From assembly GCF_001594145.1 (NCBI RefSeq), contig NZ_LVCF01000025.1, positions 248,001 through 312,000 of the forward strand: 64,000 nt of DNA, written 5' to 3'. Within the stretch, counting starts at the first letter, position 1, and each line of letters starts with the position of its first letter. The position numbers and the translations under genes are program-made. Below the pieces are notes generated by a model. The model did not search any database, was not told where the DNA came from, and worked only from the letters and a program-made list of their open reading frames with translations. The DNA comes from Branchiibius sp. NY16-3462-2 (lineage in GTDB: Bacteria > Actinomycetota > Actinomycetes > Actinomycetales > Dermatophilaceae). This document shows, in pieces, positions 1-8,596 of the stretch.

Positions 1-2
1 CC

Positions 3-602
3 CAGGCAGAAGGGAACGGTTGGCGGATCCCCGAGCACTTCGACGCCGACTGGCAACCGCAACTGGAGCTGAATCGCGACAAACCCGGCGACCAGTTCAA
101 GCCCTACGGCGCCACCGTCGGACACGGCCTGGAGTGGTCCCGGCTGCTCATCCACCTGGACGCCGCCCTGGGCATCGACCGGGACACCGACTGGGTGACC
201 CCCGCCAAAGCCCTCTTCGACCGCGCGGTCACCGACGGCTGGGCCGCGGACGGCGCCGATGGGTTCGTCTACACCACGGACTGGTCCGGTCGGCCGGTAG
301 TGCGCGAACGGATGCACTGGGTCGTCGCCGAGGCGCTCGGCGCGGCCGTGACGCTGTGGCACCGGACCGGCGACCCGGCGTACGCCGATCGGTATGCGCA
401 GTGGTGGGACTACACGCAGCGTTACGTCATCGATCACGAGAACGGTTCGTGGCACCACGAACTCGACGCCGCCAACCAGCCGGCCGCCACGGTGTGGGCG
501 GGCAAGCCGGATCTCTATCACGCGTTCCAGGCGACGCTGCTGCCGTTGCTCCCGCTCACGCCCAGCTTTGCCACCGCGATCGCCCAGGGGCACCTCGCGT
601 AG
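3..602 (+). CDS. AGE-family sugar isomerase/epimerase, C-terminal part
   Basis: The reading frame is open from the window edge to a stop at 602, so only the last 199 residues are visible. The motif GHGLEWSRLL (visible residues 40-49) and a later GSWHHELD segment match the two histidine-bearing regions of the N-acylglucosamine 2-epimerase (AGE) fold, which includes mannose isomerase and sulfoquinovose isomerase. In that family the two histidines act as acid/base in aldose-ketose isomerisation or epimerisation. The protein is expected to be a cytosolic alpha/alpha barrel. Substrate cannot be decided from this part. It is followed one base later by the SUFU-domain gene on the same strand, so the two may be co-transcribed. 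Confidence 0.8.
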   Translation, partial: QAEGNGWRIPEHFDADWQPQLELNRDKPGDQFKPYGATVGHGLEWSRLLIHLDAALGIDRDTDWVTPAKALFDRAVTDGWAADGADGFVYTTDWSGRPVVRERMHWVVAEALGAAVTLWHRTGDPAYADRYAQWWDYTQRYVIDHENGSWHHELDAANQPAATVWAGKPDLYHAFQATLLPLLPLTPSFATAIAQGHLA

Positions 603-603
603 C

Positions 604-1173
604 GTGGGCCTGGTGACCAGGGCCGAGGACTTCGCCAACCATGTCGACGCGCTCGCCGGCAAGCCTCCGGCGAACGTCTACTACCAGAACCTGGCCGACG
701 GCACCCCGATCAGCGCCTTGGTCTACCAGGACGTCCCGGAGGCGGGGATGCTCATCGGCGTCACCTACGGACTGTCGCTGCTGGACAACCCGGCGTGGAC
801 CCGGGGCCGCCCGGAGTTGCTGATCGGGGTGCGCTCCACCGATCACCGCTGGGCGCGCGCGGTCGGACTGCTGGCGGTCAACCTCACCGACTGCCCGTTC
901 AGTTACGGCAACGTGCTGAACTTCGGCCAGCCGATCACGGAGGAATCCGCGATGGACCACTTCGTGATCTTCGCGCCGACCCTGCTGGACCAGCAGGACT
1001 TCCTCAACGTGCTCGACGCACCCGAGGGTGCCCCGGCGCAGGATGTCGTCAACATCGCTGGGATCTATCCGATCCACGCCTCCGAGGCGGCCGCCATCAA
1101 CGACGGCGGGATGGAGGCGTTCTGGAAGTCCGGCGCCGACCTGTACGACGTGACCCGACCTCCGGTGCTCTAG
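604..1173 (+). CDS. Suppressor-of-fused (SUFU) domain protein
   Basis: This 189-residue protein starts at GTG 604, right after the stop of the isomerase gene; GTG 613 is a possible alternative. The middle segment (LLIGVRSTDHRW, then FSYGNVLNFGQPI, then HFVIFAPTLL) and the C-terminal IYPIHASEAAAINDGG follow the layout of the bacterial suppressor-of-fused domain, including the conserved 'PI..SE' turn near the end. Bacterial SUFU proteins are cytosolic and mostly uncharacterised; several are immunity proteins of polymorphic toxins, but no toxin gene is visible here. No signal peptide or membrane segment is present. The family call is by motif; the role is unknown. Confidence 0.65.
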   Translation: MGLVTRAEDFANHVDALAGKPPANVYYQNLADGTPISALVYQDVPEAGMLIGVTYGLSLLDNPAWTRGRPELLIGVRSTDHRWARAVGLLAVNLTDCPFSYGNVLNFGQPITEESAMDHFVIFAPTLLDQQDFLNVLDAPEGAPAQDVVNIAGIYPIHASEAAAINDGGMEAFWKSGADLYDVTRPPVL

Positions 1174-1177
1174 CCGC

Positions 1178-1606
1178 CTACAGCTCGACGAGCGCCTGCT
1201 GACCCGCGCGCAGCGACGAGGTCGGCACGATGTCCTTGCCCAGCGGGACCAGCGCGATGGGGATCATCTTGAAGTTGGCGATCCCGAACGGGATCCCGAT
1301 GATCGTGATGCACAGCGCGATGCCGGTCGTGATGTGGCCGAGGGCCAGCCACCAGCCGGCGAAGATGATCCAGATGACGTTGCCGATCGTGCTGCCGGCA
1401 CCGGAGTTGGGTTTGCTCACGATGGTCCGTCCGAACGGCCACAGCGCGTAGGCACCGATGCGGAACGAGGCGATGCCCCACGGGATCGTGATGATGAAGA
1501 TGCACAGCACAATTCCGGCGAGCAGGTAACCCAAGAACATCCAGAATCCGCACAGCACCAGCCAGATGATGTTCAGGATCGTCTTCATACCTCCATTGTC
1601 CGGCAC
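1178..1606 (-). CDS. YccF domain membrane protein
   Basis: The protein is about 136-142 residues with two homologous halves, each a hydrophobic hairpin ending in a Gly/Pro-rich turn (ITIPWGIASFRIGAYALWPFG in the first half, IIGIPFGIANFKM in the second). This duplication is typical of YccF inner-membrane proteins, whose function is not known. Four membrane segments are expected. The GTG at 1606 has a GAGGTGGG element at good distance; an ATG at 1588 gives the usual family start MKTILNIIW but has its GGAGGT almost touching the start codon. The gene converges on the SUFU gene with a 4-base gap and is divergent from the lipoprotein gene. Confidence 0.8.
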   Translation of the reverse strand: MPDNGGMKTILNIIWLVLCGFWMFLGYLLAGIVLCIFIITIPWGIASFRIGAYALWPFGRTIVSKPNSGAGSTIGNVIWIIFAGWWLALGHITTGIALCITIIGIPFGIANFKMIPIALVPLGKDIVPTSSLRAGQQALVEL

Positions 1607-1646
1607 GACCCACCTCGTTCACGAACTCGCGAGTTATGGTTCGCGC

Positions 1647-2183
1647 ATGAGGCTGCACCGCTGCGCGATCGCCGGGGTCGCCGTCGCTCTGAGCGGCGGG
1701 TTGGCCGCGTGCGGCGGTGGGTCCGATGCGGGTACGCCGAGCCCCACCGCCACGAGTACCTCGCCGACCGCCTCGATCACCTCGTCCGCGTCGCCCACTC
1801 AGTCCACGACGGCCACTTCGTCCGCGTCGCCTACTGGGTCGATGACTACGCCACCCCCGGCCAACGACAGCAAGGCTGCCAGCCCGAACGCAGCGCTGGA
1901 GTCGGCGGTCCGTTCCTACTCAGGTTTCTACACCGGCGGCAACGGGCCGGCCGCGTACGCGCTGGTATCGGCCCGTTGTCAGAAGCTCTACAGCGAGCCG
2001 GTGTTCAGCGCCGTGGTGCAGAAGGTGCACCAGAGCTACGGCACGGCGCCGATCGCCACCCTCAGCGTGCTGGTCAACGCTGACTCTGGTTTCGCGACCT
2101 ACACCTACGCCAAGAGCGGTCTGAACCAGAACCGCCAACCGTGGGTGCTGGAGAGCGGCTCCTGGAAGAACGACGACTGCTAG
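1647..2183 (+). CDS. Secreted lipoprotein with Ser/Thr/Pro-rich linker
   Basis: This 178-residue protein begins with a lipoprotein signal: MRLHR, a hydrophobic stretch, then the lipobox GLAACGG, so it should be anchored outside the membrane through that cysteine. A Ser/Thr/Pro linker of about 45 residues follows, built partly from a repeated SSASPTxS unit that is also visible as a repeat in the DNA (around 1785-1840). The C-terminal domain of about 100 residues (AVRSYSGFYTGGNGPAAYALVSARC, split here only for description) has two cysteines, one near the last residue, and could be an NTF2-like fold. No enzymatic motif is seen. Its stop codon overlaps that of the converging gene in a shared CTAG. 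Confidence 0.7.
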   Translation: MRLHRCAIAGVAVALSGGLAACGGGSDAGTPSPTATSTSPTASITSSASPTQSTTATSSASPTGSMTTPPPANDSKAASPNAALESAVRSYSGFYTGGNGPAAYALVSARCQKLYSEPVFSAVVQKVHQSYGTAPIATLSVLVNADSGFATYTYAKSGLNQNRQPWVLESGSWKNDDC

Positions 2184-2815
2184 AGGACCTCATCGATCGG
2201 GGTGTCGCCGTCGTTGAAGGCGATAGTCCGCCCGGCCGCCTTGTCTCCTGCCGCAACGACGGCTGCGATCACCCGGGCGACGTTGCCGCGGGAGACCTGG
2301 GTGCCCTCGGTGGCGTCGGCATCGATGCGACCCGTGGGTTCGGCCAGCGTGAGCGAACTCGGCTGCAGCAGAGTCCACTTCAGCCCGGAGGCGGTCAGGT
2401 GCTGGTCGGCGGCGGCTTTCGCCTCGGCGTACGCGAAGAAGGAGTTGTCCGGCGGCACCCCGTGGTCCGGGCCGGCTCCGAAGTAGCTGACCATCACATA
2501 CCGCGCCCCGTCCCGCTCCGCAGCGTCCATCGACCGGATCGCCGCGTCCCGGTCCACCGCGTAGGTGCGCTCCGGTGACCCGCCGCCCGCACCTGCCGAC
2601 CAGACGATCGTGTCGTAGCCCTCGAATGCCGCGGCCATTGCGTCGACGTCGGCGCTCTCGACATCCAGCAACAGCGGCTCTGCGCCGGTCGCGCGCACAT
2701 CGTCGAACTGGTCGCGGTTGCGCACGACGCTGGTGACCTCAGCCCCCTGCGCGATCATTAACGGCGCCGCCAGGAGAGCGACCTTGCCGTGTCCGCCGAT
2801 GATCAGTACGCGCAT
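2180..2815 (-). CDS. NAD(P)-binding atypical SDR / NmrA-like protein
   Basis: The 211-residue protein starts MRVLIIGGHGKVA, a Rossmann dinucleotide-binding loop, and continues with the pattern of atypical short-chain dehydrogenases: an acidic residue after strand 3 (LLLDVESAD), TIVWSAGAGGG, then RYVMVSYFGA and FFAYAEAKAAAD. The usual catalytic Tyr-x-x-x-Lys appears as YAEAK, so weak reductase or isomerase activity is possible, but many members are NAD(P) sensors or flavin reductases. It follows the tandem GNAT gene on the same strand with only two bases between them, so they are probably one transcript. Function beyond nucleotide binding is unassigned. Confidence 0.8.
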   Translation of the reverse strand: MRVLIIGGHGKVALLAAPLMIAQGAEVTSVVRNRDQFDDVRATGAEPLLLDVESADVDAMAAAFEGYDTIVWSAGAGGGSPERTYAVDRDAAIRSMDAAERDGARYVMVSYFGAGPDHGVPPDNSFFAYAEAKAAADQHLTASGLKWTLLQPSSLTLAEPTGRIDADATEGTQVSRGNVARVIAAVVAAGDKAAGRTIAFNDGDTPIDEVL

Positions 2816-2817
2816 GA

Positions 2818-3771
2818 TTACCCCAGGTCGATCTCGTAGTGGACGAATCCGGTATCCGTCGCCACCTTGTCATAGAGCGACCGGGCGCGGGAATTGCCCT
2901 CCTGGGTGAGCCAATACACCTTGGCGGCTCCTGCATCGCGCGCCGCGCGGACCACATGCGCGATCAACGCCGCACCCGTGCCGTGCGCGCGGGAATCCGG
3001 CGACACGAAGAGATCCTCCAGGTAGCAGTAGCCCTGCGGCGTCCACGTCGAGGCGTGGAACAGCCAGTGCACGAATCCGATCGCCGTCCCGTCAGCATCC
3101 CGGGCGAGCACCCCGTGCAACTCCTCATCGGCAACGAGTCGCGCGAACGTGTCGTCGGTGACGGTGTCGGGCAACTGCTCCTCATAGAACTCCAGGTAGC
3201 CCTGCCACAGCGGCTCCCACACCGCCCGGTCCGCGGCAGTGATCGGGGTCAAAGCGGGCCCGAGCGGTTTGGTGAGCACCACGAAGGCCATATCCGGCCG
3301 ACTGGCAGCGGCCAGCAGCTCCGGCGGCATCGGAATGACCTCGTCGGTGTCCTGATAACCGCGCCGGTGGTACCACTCGATCAGTTCCGCACGGGCGTCG
3401 ATAACCTGCATGCGCATCGTGTCCGCGTGCCAGGTCTGTTGCGCGTAAACCTCTGCGGCGGTGAGTAGTTCACGGCCCACCCCGGCGTTCTGCAGGGTCG
3501 GGTCCACTGCGAACATCCCGAAGTACGCCGTGTGCTCGTCGAACCGTCGCAGCTCGGCGCAGGCGACGAGTCGGTCGCCGTCCCGTCCGTTCAGAACCGC
3601 GCTGTCAGCACCGTCGATGATGGCCCGCACACCGTCCGCATCGATCCGCTCGTCGTCAAGGAGATCGGACTCAGTGGTCCACCCACGACGGCCGGACTCA
3701 CCGCGGTAGGCACTTTGCACGAGGTCAGCGATAGCGGCCGCTTCGTCGCGGCGGGCGGGACGGATCTGCAT
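2818..3771 (-). CDS. Tandem GNAT acetyltransferase
   Basis: At 317 residues this is twice the length of a single GNAT domain and shows two copies. The first has the acetyl-CoA loop LQNAGVGRELL near residue 95, the second has SRAHGTGAALI near residue 268 followed by VYWLTQEGNSRARSLYDKVA, the typical last-strand region. GNAT enzymes transfer acetyl from acetyl-CoA to amines on small molecules or proteins; the acceptor cannot be read from the sequence. Fused double GNATs occur in actinobacteria, where one copy often binds CoA non-productively. It sits just upstream of, and probably with, the NAD(P)-binding gene. Confidence 0.85.
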   Translation of the reverse strand: MQIRPARRDEAAAIADLVQSAYRGESGRRGWTTESDLLDDERIDADGVRAIIDGADSAVLNGRDGDRLVACAELRRFDEHTAYFGMFAVDPTLQNAGVGRELLTAAEVYAQQTWHADTMRMQVIDARAELIEWYHRRGYQDTDEVIPMPPELLAAASRPDMAFVVLTKPLGPALTPITAADRAVWEPLWQGYLEFYEEQLPDTVTDDTFARLVADEELHGVLARDADGTAIGFVHWLFHASTWTPQGYCYLEDLFVSPDSRAHGTGAALIAHVVRAARDAGAAKVYWLTQEGNSRARSLYDKVATDTGFVHYEIDLG

Positions 3772-3800
3772 GGCGGCATCGTGTCATGGCGCCGGTCGCC

Positions 3801-4382
3801 TCAGGACAGCGAGATGACCTGGTCGGCCCAGTCGGCCAACTCCACGTCGTTGGTGGTCATCAGGACCGCAGCGCCGCCGTCGGCTGCCAGGCGTACGGCC
3901 CGCAAGACCAAGCCGCGACTAGCGCGGTCCAGCGCGCTGGTGGGTTCGTCCAGCAGCAGGGTCTTCGGCTGGGCAGCGAGGGCACGGGCCACGGCGAGTC
4001 GCTGACGCTGACCACCGGACAGTTCATCGGGCATGTTGCGGTCGACGCCGTCCAGCCCGAGCGCCACCAGCAACTCCTGACCGGCATGCTCCGCCTCGTC
4101 TGCCGATGCCCCTCGGATCAACCCCTGCAACACCAACTGCTCCAAAGCGGTCAGGCTGCTCGGCAACTGGTAGCTCTGCGTGACGACGGCGATCGGTTCG
4201 TCGACCGCAACGTTGCCCGCGTCCGGCTTCAGCACGCCCCGGCACAGGTCGATGAGCGTGGACTTGCCGCTCCCCGCGTGCCCGGTGACCAGGGCGACCT
4301 TGCGGTCCGGGACGTCCAGACTCAGCTTTTGCAAGACTGCTGTGTCACCGAATTGAACTGTGGCCGAATCGATCTGGATCAC
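3801..4382 (-). CDS. ABC transporter ATP-binding subunit with Asn in the H-loop
   Basis: A short 193-residue ABC ATPase of the LolD/MacB/FtsE type. Walker A is GHAGSGKST (34-42), the signature is a canonical LSGGQRQRLA (121-130) and Walker B is TLLLDEPTSALD (from 141) with its catalytic glutamate. The switch histidine expected after the next strand is replaced by asparagine: MTTNDVELAD, Asn178. This matters because the partner ATPase encoded just upstream has a degenerate signature, so the two subunits together would form one normal and one degenerate ATP site. The start overlaps the stop of that partner by four bases. It is the last gene of the three-gene transporter operon. Confidence 0.88.
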   Translation of the reverse strand: MIQIDSATVQFGDTAVLQKLSLDVPDRKVALVTGHAGSGKSTLIDLCRGVLKPDAGNVAVDEPIAVVTQSYQLPSSLTALEQLVLQGLIRGASADEAEHAGQELLVALGLDGVDRNMPDELSGGQRQRLAVARALAAQPKTLLLDEPTSALDRASRGLVLRAVRLAADGGAAVLMTTNDVELADWADQVISLS

Positions 4383-5236
4383 CGCAACTCCTCGACCTTC
4401 GTCAGGATGATCGCGCCGTTGGCCGGATCCCGCTCGATCCGCAACCGTGTGCCCGGTGGGAAGTCAGTGTCGAACTCCGCGCCCAGCAGGACGGTGCCGC
4501 CCTCGCCGACGAGGATCTCCGTGGTCTCGAAACTGGTGCTGTCGTTGCCGACCCGGCCATCCCGGATCGTCACGATCCGCCCACCCAGCCCGACGGCCAC
4601 GTCCACGTCGTGCGTAACGGCCACGATCGTCGTACCTCGTTGGTTGTTGATAGCGCGCAGAGCCTCGGTGATCCGGCGAGCCTCATCGCCGGTCAGGCTC
4701 GAGGTGGGTTCGTCGGCCAGCAGCAGTTGGGGATCGGGCGCGACGCTCGATGCCAGGGCGGTCAACTGACGCACCGTCGGGGACACCGCGCCGATCGGGG
4801 AGTTCCAGTCCTCCTCGGGGACACCAACCATCTCCAGCGCGTCCGCCGGGCGGATCGCGGTGCGCAGCCGCGGTGGCGCCGTGAGACTGACGTTCTCGCG
4901 AACACTCAAGTAGGGCAACAGGTTCCGGTCGATGTCCTGCACCATGACGGCGACCTTGTCACCGCGCAGCGCGTCGACCTGCTCGGTGCTGGCCCGGGAC
5001 AGGTCCAGATCACCCAGCATGACGCGGCCGGCACTAGGTGGGACCAGCCCGGACAGCACGCTCAGCAGGGTGGACTTGCCGGCGCCCGACGGCCCGACGA
5101 GCGCGACCACCGATCCGCTGGGCACCGCCAGACTGACCCCGGACAGCGCCGCGACGTCCTGGCCGTCCACGGTGTAGATCTGCACCAGGCGGTCCACTTG
5201 CACAGCCATGCCCTGCCGGGGCTCGAAGTCGGTCAT
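4379..5236 (-). CDS. ABC transporter ATP-binding subunit with degenerate signature motif
   Basis: This 285-residue ATPase has Walker A GPSGAGKST (48-56), Walker B LLLADEP (171-177) and switch histidine in VAVTHD (His209), but where LSGGQ should be it reads VSPTVRQ (151-157). About 60 residues follow the H-loop and form an extra C-terminal region. ATG 5236 was chosen because it overlaps the permease stop (ATGA at 5233-5236). Together with the neighbouring ATPase, which has a normal signature but lacks the switch histidine, it looks like half of an asymmetric heterodimer. It drives the FtsX-like permease encoded just upstream. Confidence 0.88.
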   Translation of the reverse strand: MTDFEPRQGMAVQVDRLVQIYTVDGQDVAALSGVSLAVPSGSVVALVGPSGAGKSTLLSVLSGLVPPSAGRVMLGDLDLSRASTEQVDALRGDKVAVMVQDIDRNLLPYLSVRENVSLTAPPRLRTAIRPADALEMVGVPEEDWNSPIGAVSPTVRQLTALASSVAPDPQLLLADEPTSSLTGDEARRITEALRAINNQRGTTIVAVTHDVDVAVGLGGRIVTIRDGRVGNDSTSFETTEILVGEGGTVLLGAEFDTDFPPGTRLRIERDPANGAIILTKVEELR

Positions 5237-7812
5237 CGGGCACCTCCCGCAGCCCGCAGCGCTCGACGGCTCACCAGCACGGCGATGATCGCCAGCACGA
5301 GGAAGAGGACGAGGACCGCCCCCACCCCGGCGGGCCAGGCGAATCCGGTTCTGGTGACGGGGTAGTCGGGTGGCGTCGACCACCAGGGCAGCGAGTCGCC
5401 GACAATCGTGGCGCCGACGGGCGCCGCGATCAGGCCGAGTACGGCCGCGACGACGGCGACCAGGAGGAACTCCATCGTGGTGGCTCGCGCGACCATCCGG
5501 CGCGGGACTCCGGCGGCCGCCAGCGAACGTACGTCGACCGCCCGTTGGCGTCGCGTCGCCGTGACCATGGTGGCGAGGGAGAGCAACGCCACCAAGACGG
5601 CCGCGGCGCCGAGCAACAAGCTCAGGTGCATCGACCACGCAGTGGCCGTGGCGTCATACTTGGCCCGCTGTTGGGCGATGCTGTTGACGTTGATGAGATC
5701 GAACCCGGCAGCACCCAGGTTGTCCTTCAACCGTTGCAGCACAGCGGGATCCGTCGTCGACGACCACACGCTTTCCAGCACCTGATCGGTCCGCGAGCCA
5801 GCAGCCAACATGGTCTTCAGATCGACGACGACCGCCTGCAACGGAACTCCGGGAATGTACGCGGTGGTCGCGACCACGGTCACCTGCCCGTCCCGGTCGG
5901 CCATGCTCGGCGCCGTCAGCTGGCTACCGGTCCTGGCGGTCACGGCGTCGGAGGTGATCGCGGAGAGAGCCGCCGGCAAACCAGGTTGGGCCAGCGCGTC
6001 CCAGGGCACGCTGGACGACAATCCGTCGGTCGCGGCAATTCGCTTCATGTCGGCCGGAATGACACCGACGGTGGCGAGCGCATTGTCCGACGCAGCGCTG
6101 ATCTCGATGACCGGTGTCAGGTGGGTATGACTCGGATCGGTCTTGTCGACCGCTTCCAGGAGCGCCGAGGGGTCAACGGCCCCGGTCACCGAGGAACTCG
6201 CGCCCACGACGACGGCAGCCCCGATGTCGGCCGTCGCCCGCGCCTGCCGGTTCTCATCACCGCGCATCAACAAGCTGGCACTGAAGCTGACCAGTGTCGT
6301 GGCGATGATCAGCGTGGTCAGCACCGGGACGACCCCCGGGCGACGGATCGTCTGGGCCAGCCCGAGCGCACCGGTCGCCCGGCCGCTACTGAACAGTCGG
6401 CGTACCAGCGCAGCACCGACCACACCGAGCCCGGCCGCCAGCAGTGTGGCGAGCACGATGGCTGCCAGTGTCGGGACCAGCAGACTCGGTGCGCCGGACA
6501 GGTTGCCGGTGGCGGCGAGCACGACGCCAGCGAACGCGAGTGCACCGGCCACGATCAGCGACACCGGCACTCCACGGACCCGGCGCGGCGCGGCGCGCAT
6601 CAGGTCGATGATCGGGGTCCGGGTCATCCGCGACCAGATAACGGCGAAGAGGGCGATCGCCGCAAGGACGGCGAGCACGGCCCACAGCAGCGCCCACCAG
6701 TTCCAGCTGGGCAGCGTGTGGGTCGGCAGGATGAACCGTCCGATCGCAGCGTCCGCGAGATAGGCGATCAACAGACCGATCGGCAGTCCCAGCAGGACCG
6801 CGCCTGCGAATTCACCCACCGCGAATCGCAAGAGGCTGCGCCGGTCGTGTCCACGCATCTTGAGCACGGCCGCATCCGAGCGGCGCAGGTTCGTCAGCAG
6901 ACTGAACACCTGGTAGGCGAGGATCAAGACCAGGATCAGCAGTTGCACGAACAGCAACGGCACGAGTTGCTTGACCTGGTCGAGGTCGACCGCGATGTCC
7001 TGCTGGACCTGGGTGAGCGGCTCGGTGATCGTCACTCCGTCGGGCATCGCGCTGCTCGTCTTCGCCGAGCCCGCGACCGCTGTGCTGAGGGTGTTGGCGT
7101 TGATCGCGTCATTCTTGAGCGGGAACCTCGCCGACAGGTTCGGGGAGTACCAGCCCTGGCTGGTGTCGAACGTCGCCGGGCCGGTCAGCCAGACCTGGTT
7201 CGGCGCCGTGCGCGCCGGGTTGGGTGGGGCATACCGAGATGGGTCGACCCCGCCCCAGTACGAGGTGGCCGTCGCCGTGAACGACCCGACCACCTTGAGG
7301 ACCTTCTTCGGCAGGTCCTGCGGCAATACCGAGCCGTTGACCTGCTGTACGTCGATCCCGGACCCAAGCTTGATGCCGCTCACCTTCTGCGCGGTGAGCG
7401 CCGCGTCGGACACCAGGATCTCGTTGGCCGCCGACGGACAACGGCCGGAGGTGATTTTGATCTGCTGGCACTGCCCGTCGCTGTTCTGCACGAGGACCAG
7501 GACGCTCTGGTCGGCCCACATCGCGGTTACCTGGGTGGTGTCCACGGGCGCCTCGGTCACCGCGCGCAGCCGCGGATCGACGTACCACGCCATTTGCTGA
7601 AAATCGTGGGCGTACCGCTGCGGCCCGGCCACCTCGACCTGGGCACTGACCGGCGGCAGGTTCTGCACGCGGTAGTCGACCAGGCCCGCGGAGAACGAGC
7701 GTTCCACCAGCGGGATCAGCGCGACGGTGGCCACGATCAGGGCGACGACGACGGTGACCACGACGTGCTGTCCGCGCCGGCTGCTGCGGGCGCGGGCAAC
7801 CAGGGACGTCAC
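5233..7812 (-). CDS. FtsX/MacB-like ABC transporter permease
   Basis: A large permease of 859 residues with about ten membrane segments: one near the N-terminus (VVVTVVVALIVATVALIPL), a soluble outside domain of about 240 residues, a cluster of six segments in the middle, a second outside domain of about 170 residues, and three C-terminal segments. Duplicated FtsX modules of this kind belong to type VII ABC systems, which export lipoproteins, peptides or antibiotics, or sense cell-wall-active compounds, rather than import nutrients. GTG 7812 has a GGGTGGG site upstream; ATG 7842 lacks one. It is divergent from a TetR gene across a 136-base region with an inverted repeat, which suggests inducible expression. 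Confidence 0.85.
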   Translation of the reverse strand: MTSLVARARSSRRGQHVVVTVVVALIVATVALIPLVERSFSAGLVDYRVQNLPPVSAQVEVAGPQRYAHDFQQMAWYVDPRLRAVTEAPVDTTQVTAMWADQSVLVLVQNSDGQCQQIKITSGRCPSAANEILVSDAALTAQKVSGIKLGSGIDVQQVNGSVLPQDLPKKVLKVVGSFTATATSYWGGVDPSRYAPPNPARTAPNQVWLTGPATFDTSQGWYSPNLSARFPLKNDAINANTLSTAVAGSAKTSSAMPDGVTITEPLTQVQQDIAVDLDQVKQLVPLLFVQLLILVLILAYQVFSLLTNLRRSDAAVLKMRGHDRRSLLRFAVGEFAGAVLLGLPIGLLIAYLADAAIGRFILPTHTLPSWNWWALLWAVLAVLAAIALFAVIWSRMTRTPIIDLMRAAPRRVRGVPVSLIVAGALAFAGVVLAATGNLSGAPSLLVPTLAAIVLATLLAAGLGVVGAALVRRLFSSGRATGALGLAQTIRRPGVVPVLTTLIIATTLVSFSASLLMRGDENRQARATADIGAAVVVGASSSVTGAVDPSALLEAVDKTDPSHTHLTPVIEISAASDNALATVGVIPADMKRIAATDGLSSSVPWDALAQPGLPAALSAITSDAVTARTGSQLTAPSMADRDGQVTVVATTAYIPGVPLQAVVVDLKTMLAAGSRTDQVLESVWSSTTDPAVLQRLKDNLGAAGFDLINVNSIAQQRAKYDATATAWSMHLSLLLGAAAVLVALLSLATMVTATRRQRAVDVRSLAAAGVPRRMVARATTMEFLLVAVVAAVLGLIAAPVGATIVGDSLPWWSTPPDYPVTRTGFAWPAGVGAVLVLFLVLAIIAVLVSRRALRAAGGAR

Positions 7813-7904
7813 CCGCCCACCCTGCCAGGAACGGACTTCCATCGGGTCGCAATGCGATAACGATCAGTCCATCGGTCGACCTCGCGACGAGGCGTTGCCT
7901 GCAG

Positions 7905-7938
7905 TTACGCAATTTTGCATTACTGCAACTTTGCGTTA
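7905..7938. promoter_or_regulatory. Inverted-repeat operator between ABC operon and TetR gene
   Basis: The arms ACGCAA (7907-7912) and TTGCGT (7931-7936) are symmetrical about 7921.5, and an inner TGCA/TGCA pair shares the same centre. A possible promoter for the TetR gene overlaps it: TTGCAT at 7915-7920 and TAGTGT at 7937-7942, 16 bases apart. The position just ahead of the TetR start at 7949 fits autorepression, and binding here could also control the divergent ABC operon. Confidence 0.5.
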
Positions 7939-7948
7939 GTGTAGCTAT

Positions 7949-8596
7949 ATGTCCACCTCAAAGACGTCCGGTCTGCGCGACCGGAAACGCACCGAGACGG
8001 CGGCCCGGATCCACGCGGCCGCCGTTTCCTTGGTCCTGTCAGGGGGATTGGACGCCGCCACGATCGAAGCGATCAGCGAGCGCGCCGATGTCTCGCCCCG
8101 GACCTTCTTCAACTACTACGAGGGCAAGGACGCTGCGATCCTTGGCATCCAGCCGGACGTTTCCGACGACGCGGCCTTCGAGGACGTGCTCGCCGTGGCC
8201 GAGACCGGGTCGGTGGATCCGCTGACTCTGGTGATCCGCCTCGTGCTGGCCACCATGGGCACCAGCAGCCACGTGCACACCCCGGCCCGTCACGCCGACC
8301 GGATGACGGTCATCCAACGCCATCCTGAACTCATCACCGGCCAGTTCGCGCAACTGGCCGCCCGGCGTACCCGCACCGTCGAGTACGCCGCGCGCATCCT
8401 GGCCGCACACCCCGCCTGGGCTGCCGATCCGGCGAGCGCGCCCTCGACTCCGCTGGTCATCGCCTTGTGCGGTGCCGCGGTCAAAACCGCGATCGAGGAC
8501 TGGGCGGCAACGACGCCGGACCAGCCGCTCGATGAGAACCACCTTGAGGAGCGCGCACTCGCGCTCGTCCATCACACGATCAGGAGTCTTCAATGA
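7949..8596 (+). CDS. TetR/AcrR-family repressor
   Basis: This 215-residue regulator has a TetR DNA-binding domain at about residues 15-65: TAARIHAAAVSL, then ATIEAISERADVSPRTFFNY with the usual helix-turn-helix and Phe-Phe-x-Tyr end. The remaining two thirds form the variable ligand-binding and dimer part. The ATG lies about seven bases after a possible -10 element, so the message may be nearly leaderless. Its stop overlaps the start of the MFS gene (ATGA at 8593-8596), tying it to drug efflux. It probably represses itself and the pump, and perhaps the divergent ABC transporter, until a ligand binds. Confidence 0.9.
   Translation: MSTSKTSGLRDRKRTETAARIHAAAVSLVLSGGLDAATIEAISERADVSPRTFFNYYEGKDAAILGIQPDVSDDAAFEDVLAVAETGSVDPLTLVIRLVLATMGTSSHVHTPARHADRMTVIQRHPELITGQFAQLAARRTRTVEYAARILAAHPAWAADPASAPSTPLVIALCGAAVKTAIEDWAATTPDQPLDENHLEERALALVHHTIRSLQ

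Noticed and set aside
5545..7860. A 771-codon open frame on the + strand opposite the FtsX-type permease
   Set aside because: It is Arg/Gly/Asp/Gln-rich without any motif and mirrors a clearly real membrane protein on the other strand; high GC opens such frames by chance.
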